Shown: positions 20,901 through 32,900 of the stretch, piece after piece
Layout: every line of letters begins with the position of its first letter
How positions within the stretch are numbered: the first letter of the stretch is position 1
Assembly (NCBI GenBank): GCA_905221605.1
Contig: CAJNDS010002075.1
Coordinates: 48,332-112,331, forward strand
DNA length: 64,000 nucleotides
Origin: Symbiodinium natans
Lineage: Eukaryota > Sar > Dinophyceae > Suessiales > Symbiodiniaceae
Direction: 5' to 3'
The notes under the pieces: model-generated
What the model was told of the DNA's origin: nothing
What the model saw: the letters and a program-made list of their open reading frames with translations, nothing else
Database searches by the model: none
Translations under genes and position numbers: made by a program

Positions 20901-22045
20901 TCAGAACACCTTGTAGAACTTCTGCATGCTCCTGCGCTGGCAAGCAGGTGTCAACCTACTTTCCGAAGGCGACCTATGGCCACAAGCCCCTGTACTACTC
21001 CTATGTCGCTTGTTCGCCAATCTGATCCGTTTGCAGCCGGGAGTTTAGATTTGTAGAGGTGCCCATTTGCGTGTGAAGATAAGGAGAGCTGCAACTCGTT
21101 CGACACGTTCACCTTTGACTCTCGCTCTGCCTGTGTGAATCAGGACCCTGCTTCCTTGCAGCCCGTTGGTTGGTATCTACACGCATTCTCCGAGCAGCAC
21201 GAAAACATACGGGGAATCCCTGGAAGGATTGAAAGTGCCGCCCCCCCCCCCCCCCCCCCCCAAACCCTAAACCCTAAACCCTAAACCCTAAACCCTAAAC
21301 CCTAATTAAAGCCTAAACCCTAACCCTAAACCCTAAACCCTAAATCCTAAACCCTAACCCTGCGCAAACCCTCCCAGGAGTCTGAGGCAAGGTGTCTGGC
21401 ACTGGGTGGCGATCCCGAGGATCCAGAGATTCGGAAGTGTGCCCGGCACCGAGGGTTTAGGGTTTAGGGTTTCGGGCTTAGGGTTTAGGGTTTAGGGTTT
21501 AAGTTCAGGGTTTAGGGGGGAAGATTCTTCGATTCTTTCCTTGCTGCAGATTCGCCCCATCATCACTCTCAGGCCTGGGGCGGTCCCGAGAGACTTGGCT
21601 GAAAACCACAGTGTTCCTGGACAGTATCACCAAATTGGCTTAGGGTTTAGGGTTTAGGGTTTAGGGTTTAGGGTTTAGGGTTTAGGGTTTAGGGTTTAGG
21701 GTGCAGTTTGATGTCTGAAGACGTGTCTTCCGCCAGCTACAAGATATTATATACACGGACCACCTGCCATGGCTGCAGTGCATATCAAGTCTACGTGTTG
21801 GTTGATAGCTGCTGAGAAGCTTCCCTTGAATGACGCAGCTCCTGATCCCTGAACCCTAAACCCTACACCTTACACCCTTACACCCTAACACCCTAAACCC
21901 TAAACCCTAAACAGCAGCCAGCAGCCCGAGGATCAAATGCCTGGGCAAAGAGCTTCTGCACGTTTGCCAGATTAGCGGCACCTTGGAAGCGAGACAGAGT
22001 ACGTTTGCATATTCGTTTTCTACGCAGTTTACTGATATGAGATAA
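17918..22045 (+). CDS. Secreted Cys-rich modular protein, 3' complete
   Basis: A spliced + strand gene encoding at least two copies of a Cys-rich module. Module 1: about 17918 (CPCIGLD), about 18360 (YPASVGAHCDAWD), about 18857 (WCFVDPCNC), 19417-19493 and 19755-19798 (GHPVYASAATCG). A linker exon lies near 20.0 kb. Module 2: 20218-20297 (NCKCIGIAG), 20435-20524 (FPADLGSSCQKWDEGRHPDC), 20696-20756 (CHRQWCYVDPCSC), 20948-21007 (TYGHKPLYYSYV), 21084-21143 (CNSFDTFTFDSRSACVNQ), about 21378-21438, and a last exon 21931-22045 (KCLGKELLHVC) ending TAA. From 20218 to 21143 every junction is phase-consistent; donors are GA, GT, GC, GC and GA. Cysteine density and repetition indicate a disulfide-rich extracellular or surface protein. 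Such modules are, from memory, frequent in dinoflagellates; function unknown. The 5' exons, signal peptide and some junctions before 20.2 kb are unresolved. Introns carry telomere-like tracts and family-1 elements. Confidence 0.82.
18222..18354. repeat. Telomere-like tract dominated by the 8-mer CCCCTAAA
   Basis: About 16 units, mostly CCCCTAAA with a few CCCTAAA, inside an intron of the Cys-rich gene and only about 6 bases before the exon at 18360. Confidence 0.9.
18980..19081. mobile_element. Intronic small inverted-repeat element, family 1
   Basis: GGGTATTCCCCGAAATAGGGG to CCCCTATTTTCGGAAACCTCC. Lies between exons of the Cys-rich gene (18938 and 19417). Confidence 0.7.
19198..19305. repeat. 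GTGTGC microsatellite
   Basis: TGTGTGCG-type run inside an intron of the Cys-rich gene. Confidence 0.95.
19627..19723. mobile_element. Intronic small inverted-repeat element, family 1
   Basis: AAAATAGGGGTATAAAAGG start and ACCCCTATTTTCGGAGACCCCC end. Sits in the intron between the exons at 19493 and 19755, whose junction is GC-AG. Confidence 0.7.
19900..19975. repeat. Telomere-like tract with CCTAAAT variants
   Basis: CCCTAAA units mixed with TCCTAAA and CTCTAAA, intronic. Confidence 0.85.
20103..20157. repeat. Telomere-like TTTAGGG array, intronic
   Basis: About eight TTTAGGG units, opposite in orientation to the array at 19900 in the neighbouring intronic DNA. Confidence 0.9.
21241..21362. 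repeat. Poly-C followed by CCCTAAA array, intronic
   Basis: About 20 C then CCCTAAA units with one AATTAAAGC interruption. Ends about 15 bases before the exon at 21378. Confidence 0.9.
21452..21520. repeat. Telomere-like TTTAGGG tract, intronic
   Basis: TTTAGGG units with TTCGGGC and AAGTTCAGGG variants, starting just after the exon that ends near 21438. Confidence 0.9.
21639..21702. repeat. Telomere-like TTTAGGG array, intronic
   Basis: Nine near-perfect TTTAGGG units. Confidence 0.95.
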
Positions 22046-22690
22046 AAATTCGACTCTTACTATATTACAATGATCAAATGTTACTTTTTTCTGTTTGGCA
22101 TTTTTTACAATACTATGGTGCTCTATTTCTATAGTTGCTACATTACTCTTTTACTGTATTGCTACATTTCTTATACGATTAGTATACTATGATAATTAGT
22201 ATATTACTATCTTGTGTCATGGCTCTATTGTTCGGTTCTTGTATTGCATGGTTATGTTCTTAGATTTGTTTATAATTGCAACATATATCCCAAAACAATC
22301 TGTTACGACATTTTTCATATCATATAAGAACATATTAAAACACACTACTCTGTTAAAAGATCATGTCTTGTTCATGGTAGTATTATACTCTTATACACTA
22401 TATTATTATTGACATGTTTAAGAAATAATTTTATTACTATATGCATACATGTTTAGATTCTGTTTTTTTCTTGAATCTCATTGTTGATTGATCTTTGTTT
22501 GTATTCACAATATTGTATTCGTATACTATGATAGTGTTGCTATATCATTATAGTTTTACAAAAAGCATACATTTTGTGTTACAAAATTACACACTATCAT
22601 GAACTGCATGGTACATTTTCTGTATTCATACAATATGCATACAGTATCATACTTTTTCTTATATTACACTAGGATCGTGAAGATTGCACA
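22046..22690. other. AT-rich island directly after a gene end
   Basis: About 640 bases far richer in A and T than the surrounding DNA, beginning at the stop codon of the Cys-rich gene. Rich in TATTAC, ATACAT and TTTGT words. A 66-codon open frame (22212-22412) reads as hydrophobic, but its composition alone can explain that. No repeat, RNA or gene was identified. Confidence 0.6.
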
Positions 22691-24400
22691 GATATCTTGT
22701 GGACTAGCATACCGCTAAAGAGAGCTCTGATTTAGGCTGTCATATGGCATGCAGACCACACGAGCTTACCGAAAATACTGAAGCGTTCAAAGCGTCCTGG
22801 TCAGCTTGTTCAAGAATAAATAGCAGTATTGAGATTACCGATTGCCTCCGGAGCTGCCTGTGCGACCGAGACAAAACGTTGAGCGACTGGTCCTGGTGGT
22901 CTTTCAACCGTGGCTCAGTGGGCGACGCCAGGACAGAATCCTAAGAAACAGAAGTTAAAAGCATCTGAAACCCTAAGCCCTATACCCCAAATTGCCCCAA
23001 CGCCCCAAATTGCCCCAACGCCACAAAACCCTAACACCCTCAAGACACCTGGTCCGCTACTCGGTCCTGTCCTATTTGGGGGTTGCTTGCAAAATAGGGG
23101 TGGGGATTCCTTGTAGTGTGGGGACGCCCATTTTTTGTAAGCTTGCATCATCAAACATGCGACTCCGGGAGTCAGACCACGCTCCTCTGTGTTTGGGCCT
23201 TCTTAATGACAGTACTAAAATTCTATAATGGTAATAGCAATACTAGAATAGTAATAAAAATACTAATACTAAAAGACTTTCCAGAAGAATGGAAATAGTT
23301 GCAGGTTTAGGAAGGGTTTGGTGACAAGTCCCAAAGCATTTTCCAGCCGCTTGCTTGCAGGACGTCGAAGGTTACCGTCGGAGTGCCTGGGCCAAGTTTG
23401 ATGAAGCCAGGGTTTAGGGTTTAGGGTGAACTCCGAGAGTTGTTAGAATCGTTGAGCCCCAAACCCTAAGCCCTAAACCCCCCCTAAAGCCTATAAACTA
23501 ACGATTCTTAGGTTGCAGAGACTCCCTGCTCGGTACACAAAGATGCCACGGAAGCCTAAAGAATGAACAGCCCCCGTCCCCCCCCCCCCCCCCCCCCCCC
23601 CCCCCGCGGCGCCGCACATCTCAGGTGACTGCCACTCTGTACTTGCTTCTTGCCATGCTTTTCGTGTGCGTTGTGCGAGGGCTGATGTGATCGCGGGCTG
23701 CCGTAGACCGGTCCTGATGCGAGTCTTACCAGCCATCTGATGCACAGTGGTCTCTCACAATTAACGCCAGCGCCCACGCCGCTTAGAGCATCAGCTCTCC
23801 AGGCAGCTTCCAGAGTTCCTTCGCCACGCTGAGCTTCTAAGAAGCGGAAAGGCTTTCTGCCTTGCCGTGGGAGAAATTTGGCCTCGGAGGAACCATGTTC
23901 GTTCCGGCAAAACAGTGACCAGCGCAGATGCAATCTCTTCGAATGCTGCACCTCGAGAGCTGCGGAAGTCTTGTATTGCCAGTGCACGCACAGATGTGGG
24001 ATTTTGCGGCATGCTGCGGCTGCGTTCGGCTTCTGATATCAGTCTTTAAGGGTCGTAGAGCTCAAGCGCGGGGCCCTTCTTTGCCTCACCGCAGGCCAGC
24101 TACCTGCGCACTGCTCCCACCTGCGCGGTCGAAGCAGCTGGCATGGTGCACAGATTTGCCCGGGCAATATCCTGGGTTCGTGTGAAGGAACTGATCTTGC
24201 CGTAGTAAGGGTACTGGAATTATTTTCTATAGTGCCCCTATTACGGTAAATTAGCTTAAGTTCCTTAGCCGGAACTGAGAATATCACGGGGCATCCTGCA
24301 ACCCTCTGCGTATGCTCAAAGGCGAGAGCTCCGTCCACTTCATCTGACAGATGGCAGCAGCCGTGGCCTTATGTTGGTGTCATGCGCGGGTTGATCTACA
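22690..24400. other. No resolvable gene
   Basis: Contains short telomere-like tracts (22967-23040, 23409-23490), a family-1 remnant near 23080-23140, a poly-C run (23579-23605) and a small inverted-repeat element at about 24186-24270 whose ends AAGGAACT and AGTTCCTTA are complementary. Open frames on both strands overlap and none shows splice-consistent extension. Confidence 0.4.
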
Positions 24401-24479
24401 AGTTCCGGGCCCTTGTTGGGTGATGTCGGAGACGAGAAGGCTCATAATTCGATCAATGTGGCTTGGTTGTGCCCCTTTC

Positions 24480-25260
24480 GCGCCATCCACACTGACCGCG
24501 AATTGCAGACGCTTGAGCGGCTTCGGCAGCTGGGCTGGCCCAACGCGGGGTGTAGCGTGTGCAACCAAAATCCCGGAAGGTGCAAGGGGGGCCCCAGGTC
24601 CCAGAAAGTTCCAGACGAGAATCAGAAAAATGTGTTTTTTGGCATGGTCTCTGTAAAAGGCCCCACAGCCTGGAACGCTGCAGCATCGGATTTCGGCTCC
24701 TCCAAGTGGCTCGGGCAGGTCCCACAGGCGAGGGGTGTACGGAAAGTTTTTGGTGGGGGGGTTGGGAAGGGGGGAAAGGTGACCAAATCTTGGTCTGCTT
24801 GTTCTAGACTCGCCGGAAGCCGAGACGCCCCATCCATCGTCCTGACATGTCGAGGTCCTCCTCCATCAGCATACTGCAGGAGCCAGTGGAAAGGCCTTTG
24901 AGCAGGTGAGGCAGCGGTTGAGATGGGATGACATGCCAAAGAGTCCTCGCACTCGCAATGCTCCAGGTACTTGCACAAGGAGGATGCTTTTTACAATCGA
25001 GCCTTGGATGATTTTTGTAGGTTGGGATGGTTGGGCTTCCGGTGCTTTTTGCTACCTCTTGCTTGTCTTGCTGTCAGACTTTGCTCCGCCGGCTCATGCG
25101 GCTGCAAGGAATAGTGCCGGACTGGGACCTGCAGATCAGGACGCTGGAGCAACAGTGCCCTGTGGATCGTCACAAGATCAGCCCTCTCCGTTGCAGATCC
25201 AAAACGTTTCCTGGACTTGAAACAGAGCAGATCGAAGATGCCCATCAGCTACCAGGTCCT
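24480..25260 (+). CDS. Possible exons of an unrecognised gene
   Basis: Three + strand stretches look coding: about 24508-24550 after TTGCAG (TLERLRQLGWPNA), about 24882-24968 after CTGCAG (ASGKAFEQVRQRLRWDDMPK), and about 25080-25200 after GTCAG (TLLRRLMRLQGIVPDWDL). All are helical and charged with no recognisable domain. Phases between them could not be reconciled, so they may not belong to one gene. Confidence 0.25.
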
Positions 25261-26417
25261 AAAGTTGTTGTTTGTTCTCTGTACAGCCATGCTTATGTAC
25301 AAAAAAAAACTGCTCAACAAAGGGTTTAAGGAGCGCGGGGGGGGGGGGGGGGGTCCACATAAGAACCAGATGTGGGAGCAGAGTAACTAGGGTTGCTGCA
25401 ATCAGCAGCAACCTGCAGTGTTGCTATGGTGTGATGTGCTGACATGTTCACATGTCATGCGAAGGGCCAAGACGAGCGTCGGGTACAAAACATCGCCAGT
25501 ACCAACACCCTCCTCGCAAACACACTCCTCCGCTCCACGTCTTCGGCCCCGGAGCATCATGATCAGCACAGTTTGGATCTCGGTCGGTTGGGTGGATACT
25601 GAAATCGCTTGCACTGGCTGCTTGTCCTGAATCCTCTTGGGCATTTGGTAGGCCCAAAGCTTCCAAGAGCTCTCTTGGTCGATTCAGAAAATGAACTGAT
25701 GCACGTAGGTGTAGGATTGCAAGCAGAGAACACGCATGTTGACACCTACTCGCTGTTGCTGTCGCTGGTTGCGCCAGGTACCTGTACGAAGGCCTGCTGC
25801 CAAGAGAGCCAGTCAGTCCAGCGGGGTGGGCGCAGATTGCTCCTGTTCAAATGCCTGGAGCCAAGTTGGCCAGGCGACTTCTCACTCCTAATCAAGGAGG
25901 TGACGGAAGAAGGTGCTATTGTTCAGGACTTGCAGTCGTCAAATGTCCACCACCACCTGTCACCACCCCGAACGGCCAAAACCCCTCCGAACGGCTCCAT
26001 AAACCCCAAATTGCCCGAAACCCTGAACCCCAAGCCTAACAAACACCATGAACCTACACCCCAAACCCTACAAGCACCTACAAGCACCAAGCCCTGATCC
26101 CTAATCCCCAAGACCCTTACGACTTGGAGGTTCATGGTACTTCCAATTGTAACTGTACTTAGAACTGTATACTTCTAGCCATATTAGGGCACTTAAGGGG
26201 CTTATAAGTACAGCTAGCTATAACTGTACTTATAACCATATCGGGGCACTTCAGGGGCTTATAAGTGGGTGATAAGTACGTTTAGAAGTTGTTAAGCAGT
26301 ATCCGGAATCACAGGACATCACAACGGGAGTCTTCGGCTTCCTCCCGCAGGCGAATGGCCTCTGTCACCACGGATTTCAGGGTTCAGGGCTTGGGTTCCC
26401 CAGGTTAGGCCTCTTGT

Positions 26418-26505
26418 TGGGCTTAGGGTTTAGGGTTTAGGGTTTGGGGTTTAGGGTTTAGGGTTTGGGGCTTGGGGCTTGGGGTTTGGGGTTTGGGGTT
26501 TAGTT
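26418..26505. repeat. Telomere-like TTTAGGG/TTTGGGG tract
   Basis: TTTAGGG units grading into TTTGGGG and TTGGGGC units on the + strand. Confidence 0.85.
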
Positions 26506-27559
26506 AAGTGAGACATGTCAAGACCCCTGCACCATGGCTTTTGCAGTTGGGGCCCTTAACTGAGGGGTTTCGGTGAGCAGTGGCCTACGATAAGACGATA
26601 AGCTAGAAGTGAATGCTCTACGACAAACAGTGAAGACAAACGGCAAGGTCTGCAAGGGGCATGCAGATTCAAACGCTCTGCCTCTTTGGGTACACAGAGC
26701 CTTCTTTCCAGGGTACTCACCCTAAACCCTAAAAGCCTAAACCCGAAACCCCAAAAAGGGACCATGACAAGAGAGTCGCCCAAGTGTCCTTGCGCGGCTT
26801 AGCCTGCGAAGGCGAAGCTGGGCACTGTCGACGATCTCTTGCCTGGCGACGTGGTAAATGGAGCCAAGTCTGATTCTGAGCGGCTTAGGGGTTTAGAGGA
26901 TTCTGGGTTTAGAGGTTAAGGACTTTGGGGGTTTAGAGTTTTAGGGTCTTAGGGTCTTAAGGTGTTAGGGTCTCAGGGTTTCAGGGCAGCTGCCCGGTAG
27001 CACCTCTTCCGCTTCGCAGAGCGATGCCCATGAGTGATGGGCTCCGCTGGGCTCCGAGGTGCACCTACTTGGACAACACCATCATCCAAAGTGAGGGCCC
27101 TGTCAAATCCAGAAAAGCGGTGCTGCAGCAGGTCTCACGACGCTAAGCGAGATGTGGGGAGGGCAAAACCCGGCGAGCACTGCCATGCTTCAAGGCCCTG
27201 ATCCCACAATTCTGCGACTGCAGACTGGAGTGGTCTTTGAGTGGGACGAGGTCACCTCGCATGTGAGAATGTGAGGAAGAAAGCGGAGTAGTGCGTTCAA
27301 TCTGCGCCTCTTAAACGGCAGGATGCTGGCGAGGGCTACATCCTTCCCTCTGAGGAGCAGGCAAGACTCGACAGTACAAACCGGATCAACAACATGTCAC
27401 ATCACGACGAAGAACGGATGTTCACGCCTAGATAGGCAACGCAATGCAACAACACTTCATTCACACACTGGTCTGGCTGCCTGTCTGTCTGATCGAAAGC
27501 TGCATGTAGCAGCAAGTCATCGCGTCGTGGCTGCGTAGCCCAATCACATAGTTCACACA

Positions 27560-28010
27560 TACATGACACGGAAATTGAGTTGACATTGTGTTGACATTAC
27601 TTTGACATTACGTTGATATTTCATTGCATTTGCCCTACATATACACTACGTCTTCATTGCGTTTACATTACATTTATTACTTTACATTCGAACTGCATTA
27701 CATTCACATCGCATTCGCCTATTGCGCTTACATTTTTTGCCTAATGGCCTAATGTTTACATTCAATACATCTACCGTACACTTACATTACCTTTACGTTG
27801 CGTTTACGTTACATTTACATGGCATCACATCTGCATCATAGCCGCCTTACATCTACAGTACATTCGCCTTAGGTCTGCGCTATCGGCTTTCCAGTACATG
27901 CCCATTGAGTTACTTGCGTTTGCACTTAAGCTGCATTTACATGAGCTTCTTTTATGTTACGCTTGCACTACACCTGCCCCACATCTGCACCGCCGTGTTA
28001 CGTCAGAATG
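27560..28010. repeat. ACATT-rich low-complexity tract
   Basis: Degenerate repetition of TTACATT, TTGACATT and TTTACATT words spaced about 10-14 bases apart over some 400 bases, with no reading frame of interest. Confidence 0.7.
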
Positions 28011-28809
28011 CTACATCTCAAACACACAGAGAGGGTGCATGCATAGCTACTGATGTGACTGATTTGTGTATATTGCCGCGGTTGCTTGATGGTGTCGTGC
28101 TGGGTGAGCTAATCCTGAGGATGCTGGCAAACCTACACGACATATTGTGTATGCCTGTATATACATACATACATACACACGACACACACACACACATCAC
28201 ATGCAAACCCATACACACCACCAAAAGGCATGCAGTCACGCACTGTTGGTAGACTTGAGATCAATTTGAGTTGTCTTCGTGATGAGATGCACCACGTCCA
28301 TGCAACGTATCCTCACTTCATGAGAGCAATGCTGGAATTCCGGGCTTCTCGCTTCATCGCTCCAACGTTGTAAGTTGCGAAGCGTTGCGTAGGGGCCGGC
28401 CGGCCGAAGCGTTTGCCCATTCACAAAACGGGATGCCTCTGCACGAGCGGCGAATCTCAATGTCACAGGATGCCTTCAACATGATTCGAGTCCTTCGACG
28501 GGACATCAGGTGGCACGACAGCCGCCGTCCCTCTGCTGCATGTTTGTCATGTTACAGAACATGAACCCCATAAAATTCCACTCTAAGTTGCCATCACGAC
28601 CGGGATGGCCGATCAGGGTCCAGAACAGAATCGTTGTCAAGGTTTACAAATCCGATCTCGGCACGGCTCATTGCCAAATTGCAGCTTCGTGCGCCCGCAC
28701 CACCACTACTACTGTTACCGTGACATTGTTGTTACCTGTCGGGGGTGGGCTCTTTCGTTTTTCCTGTAGGTCAAAAGAACGCTCCTACTTCATGACTTCC
28801 TGATGCACC

Positions 28810-29330
28810 TATGAGGGTTTTTACGTGAGAAGAACTCTGCCCTGTAGTGATCCCCTCCCCTCATTCTGATTGCAACGAATAGATGGTCCCTTCATTTTCT
28901 CCTTAAGAGGAAAGAATAGAACAACAAGGACTCTTGTTCCTGAGTCAAACTGCAAGGATACTCTTTAACTTACCCTTCTCTTGAAAGTGTAGAGTGAGAA
29001 GCAAGAGAACTGTTTGTAAGGAATGAGGGGGCGCTTCCTTTTCGGAGCAACCTTGCGATTTTGAATCTTAGTGCCCTTTCTGGTTAATTCTTTTGCCACG
29101 AAAAGGAAGGTCCGCTTCAATTCTAAACCGAAAAGCTTTCCTTGACCGAATAAGAAGCAAGGCGCTGCCCATTCTCGAGAAATGAGAGAGCTTTACCATT
29201 TCCCACCCAAAAAAGAATGAGAATAACCCCCTGAAGCAGACGGGACTCAATGAGCTCAAGGTCTGTTCCCTGGCCAGTTCGTGCAGTTTGAGACTGCCCT
29301 GCCTCACGAGGCCCTGGCACGAGCACGCCG
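28810..29330. other. Segment of distinct composition, unidentified
   Basis: About 500 bases lacking the telomere-like and GC-rich character of the flanks, rich in GAAAG, CTTTC and AAGAA words. It looks like organelle-type non-coding DNA to me, but no gene could be named. Confidence 0.3.
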
Positions 29331-29917
29331 TGGGTGGTTAGGGCTTAGGGTTTAGGGTTTAGGGTGTTACACCTCTTTTTCTCCCGTGTGCCCCTGACCT
29401 TGCCCTGGAAGGTGCCTGTGACGTCAGAAGAGAACCCGCGGGCACCCTTGGCTCTGCGAGTGCGGGGGCTCGAGGTCTGGGTCTCAAGCAGCAGGCTGTA
29501 TCGGTTCACCCTTCAGAAACCCGAATGGGCCTAGGGTTTAGGGTTTAGACTTCAGGGCTGAATTTAGGGTTTGACGGTTTGAGGTTTGAGGTGCTTTGGG
29601 TTCAGGGAAAACAAAACTCTTATGGGCCAGGTTAGCAACCCTCCGATCGGCCTTGTAGTCTTCCTGCATACTTGCGGTGTAGGGTTTAGGGTTTAGATTT
29701 AAGGTTCAGATTTTGCAGTTCTGATGCGCATGAGCATGTTCCAGTCCAAAGCCATTCAACGAACTTCCTGAAAAGCCACAACGCCGCAAACCAAGCATCC
29801 TGTCGCTGACGAAGATTCACACGCGAAGTCCTGTTGTTTGCACAATCCACAGCCGCTCGACCACAGCTGCTGCGCAAGTGAGCTTGCCAACCTGGCCATC
29901 GCAGCGGCAACAGTGCA

Positions 29918-32900
29918 ATGGAGGTTGCAGAAGTGACCAAAAGTGGAACAGAAGAGCGGCAGCGGAAGCAACAAGGGCCGGCTGGCTTCTACATTGCTGT
30001 AGGCCTTGTCAAAACAAAGCCCTCTGAAGTGAACGACTCGATCATTCACCTATCGCGTGAAGGTGCGCTTCTCTCTGGAGGATGCCTACGAGCTGATCCC
30101 AGAAGGTGCACGTGCCACAGCAAGACATCCACAATGAGTGGGGTGGGGGTGGATGCTGGTCGAGAGTTAGATCGTTGTGGAAAGGTGCATCGGAGCCCTT
30201 AGTCCTGGAGGCCGAGATCAAGAGCTCGCGCTTTCTCTTTCCCTCTCTCTCGCCCCCTATGTCTCTGTCTCCGTCTCTCTGCGTGCCTCTCAGAAGCCGC
30301 AAAGATTAGCTTGCGGCTCGTGACAGCTTCAAGCAGCGACTTGCGCAGGCGGCCCAGGCTCTGTACGAGCTGCCCGAAGCCAGCGAGGCTGGGGCTGACA
30401 TCGAGGCTGAGGCTGACACCGATGATCAGCAAACCACGACCGACATCGAAGATGGCGACCTGCAGGAGCAATATATAACAAGCTCCATGATTGTTGTGTG
30501 CTTCTTGCTGATTCCGAAGACTATGCCTTCCTAAGCCTGAAAGAGCATGCTCTTCTTGAAAAGTGCCAGGCGTGTGAGGCTCCTCATTCATGCAGCTTAC
30601 TGCTTTTTGCCACGTTTCGAATAGAAAGGACGCGTTTCGTCTTGCCAGATTTGGCTTGCAGGACGTGTCAGAAACTCCTGCAGACGTGGGCATCATTGCT
30701 TCCGAACAGGCCGGCACATCTTGTGGCATTTGCTTCAGAACTGCGCGCTCCCCCAGCACGTGCATGAGGGAGGAATTCCACTCAACACACAAATCATCGT
30801 GAACGAACATGCCTTTCTTGACACACGCCATGTGAATTTGGAGGTCTGCCTGTAAGGTCGGGTCTGGGAGACCCAGCTTGACACTTGAGGCATAAGTAAC
30901 CCGGAAACAGCCCTTGCGACCCCGAGGGTCCCTGTAAAGGGTCTCTTCTGCTCCCTAAACTAGTCCCAGGAGCTGCAGCCGACGCCGCAGCGCACCGCCT
31001 TCCCTGTGAGCCCTGGACGGCCTGAGCTTGCTGCCAAGTGCGCAGCCCAGCGGTGCATACGGGAGTGCCAAACACTACTAGTATGAAGTTAGGTTTAGGG
31101 TTTAGGGTTTAGGGTTTGGGGTTTAGGGTCCTGGATTTTGGGAGCACCCTCATCATGAGGCTCCATATTGAAATGGGAACCTCAAAAGGAACTTAGACTC
31201 TTCGAGAACGGACCACAAGTCGTGAGTGCCTCAGGAAGAAGGTCCACCCGCTTCTCCAGCGCTTCGCAGAGGAGGAGCCCGTTCTCGCGGAGGCCGAAAG
31301 CCATCGCCTCGGCGGCCAAAAAGCGCAATCTGAGACAAGTCAGGCGCATATGGCGGGACCGGCAGAAGGAACCAAGGAGCAACAAGCACAATGCAGTGCA
31401 TGCAGCAAGAAGACGAAAGACAGAAAGCACTGCAAGTTCGGATCTTCATCCTAGGAACCAGCAGTTTTGGAGATTGCAGTCGCGAAAGCGAGTTGTGCAT
31501 GCCCGTGATTGCACGCGGACATGGCAGAAGCCAACGTAAACCCCAGCACGCGGCAGTAGACCAGCTCCACACTGGGAGTGAGGCCCATCGTGGATGTGGC
31601 AGCCGCATTTGGAGTATCTCAAGGACGCATGTGCATCCTTTGTGGCAGAGTGGAAAGCGTGAGGGGGGCAATCCTGGACAGGAGGAGCGCTACGATCCCA
31701 TCGTGCCGGTTCAGCTTCGCAAAATGCCGGCAAAGCCGAAGCGAATCCGAATCCTCGCGCACGAGGCCGACTTCGTCCAGCCAGCCTTGCAAAGTCGAGT
31801 TTGGCCACGGGCAGCTTTTCCCTAAGCCCTAAACCCTAAACCCGAAACCCCAAACCCTAAACCCTAAACCCTAAACCCCAAACCCTAAACCCTAAACCCT
31901 AAAACCCTAAACCGCATTTTCATCTTTCAGGTGGCCCTGGAGCGTGGGGACACTTGGCAAGAGGGTGCTCAGCGCCGTGGCCTGCGGCTTTGGAACAAGA
32001 TGAAGCCTCCAGGCCCGCTGGGCGCTGGGCTCACATGGCCATTTCCCAAAGCAGGGGGTGGCCCTAAGGGTTTAGGGTTTAGGGTTTAGGGCTAGGGTTT
32101 AGGGTTTAGGGCTGGCCATTTCCCAGAATCGTGGGTGCCCCTAGTATACCCCGAAGTACTATATGGGTGTTGATCAAAAGATATCAAAAGGTCCTTGTAA
32201 GGAACTTTACATAAACCTACATTTCAAGGATGTATAAGTGTCCGCGAAAGATCCGCGGAGAGGCTGTGCGAAAGGAACTTTTTTTGGCGACAAAATGACG
32301 CACGGCGCCTGTTTGCTATTCACACGCGGCGTAAGGCTCGCTCTCGTCTCTCACGCCCAGCTGGCTGAGAGCCTCCGTCGGACCACACTACACGCAGCGA
32401 GGGTCTAGGGTTTATTTAGTGTTTAGGGTTCGAGGATTGAGGGTTTAGGGTTTAGGAAATCCGTTTCCGAAAGCCTGAGATTTTGAAAAAGACTGGCGCA
32501 AACTCCCCGAAAGCTACGCGTAAGTCTAACGTATCCCATGAAGGGCCCAGCCCCCGTGGCATCTGCTTAAGAAGTGTGCGTGTGCGTAGCTGTAGTACGT
32601 AGGCGCCATGGGCGTGATTTTAGGTCTTGGGGTTCAGGAGTGCGCGCGACAAGGCGCGCTACAGTTCCGCGAAAGGAAATTTAATTTTGGCGAAAGACAC
32701 GCTTCCGGGACAAAGTGATTTTGATCAACTGCCATATAATCCTTAGTATAGGAACCCCCAAAAAGCGTACCCCTTATTTTCGGAACCCCCCCACATTGTG
32801 TGCAACGCAATCAAAGCTTTTTGCCGCAGAACGGGCCCATTTTTCTGATCCGCAGGTCGATCACAGCAAGAGTATCTATCCAAAAAGCTGCGGGCTCAGA

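Larger units (their letters stand above)
26100..29900. other. No resolvable gene
   Basis: Contains duplicated ACTGTACTTATAA-type blocks near 26150-26290, telomere-like tracts (26418-26505, 26885-26990, 29340-29365), an ACATT-rich stretch (27560-28010), an ACACAC/CATAC run (28150-28220) and a compositionally distinct segment (28810-29330). Scattered open frames are not supported. Confidence 0.4.

Noticed and set aside
30199-30831. 210-codon minus-strand open frame
   Set aside because: It is antisense to a + strand exon (30310-30465) that fits the spliced gene by phase, and its downstream end is Arg/Glu low complexity.
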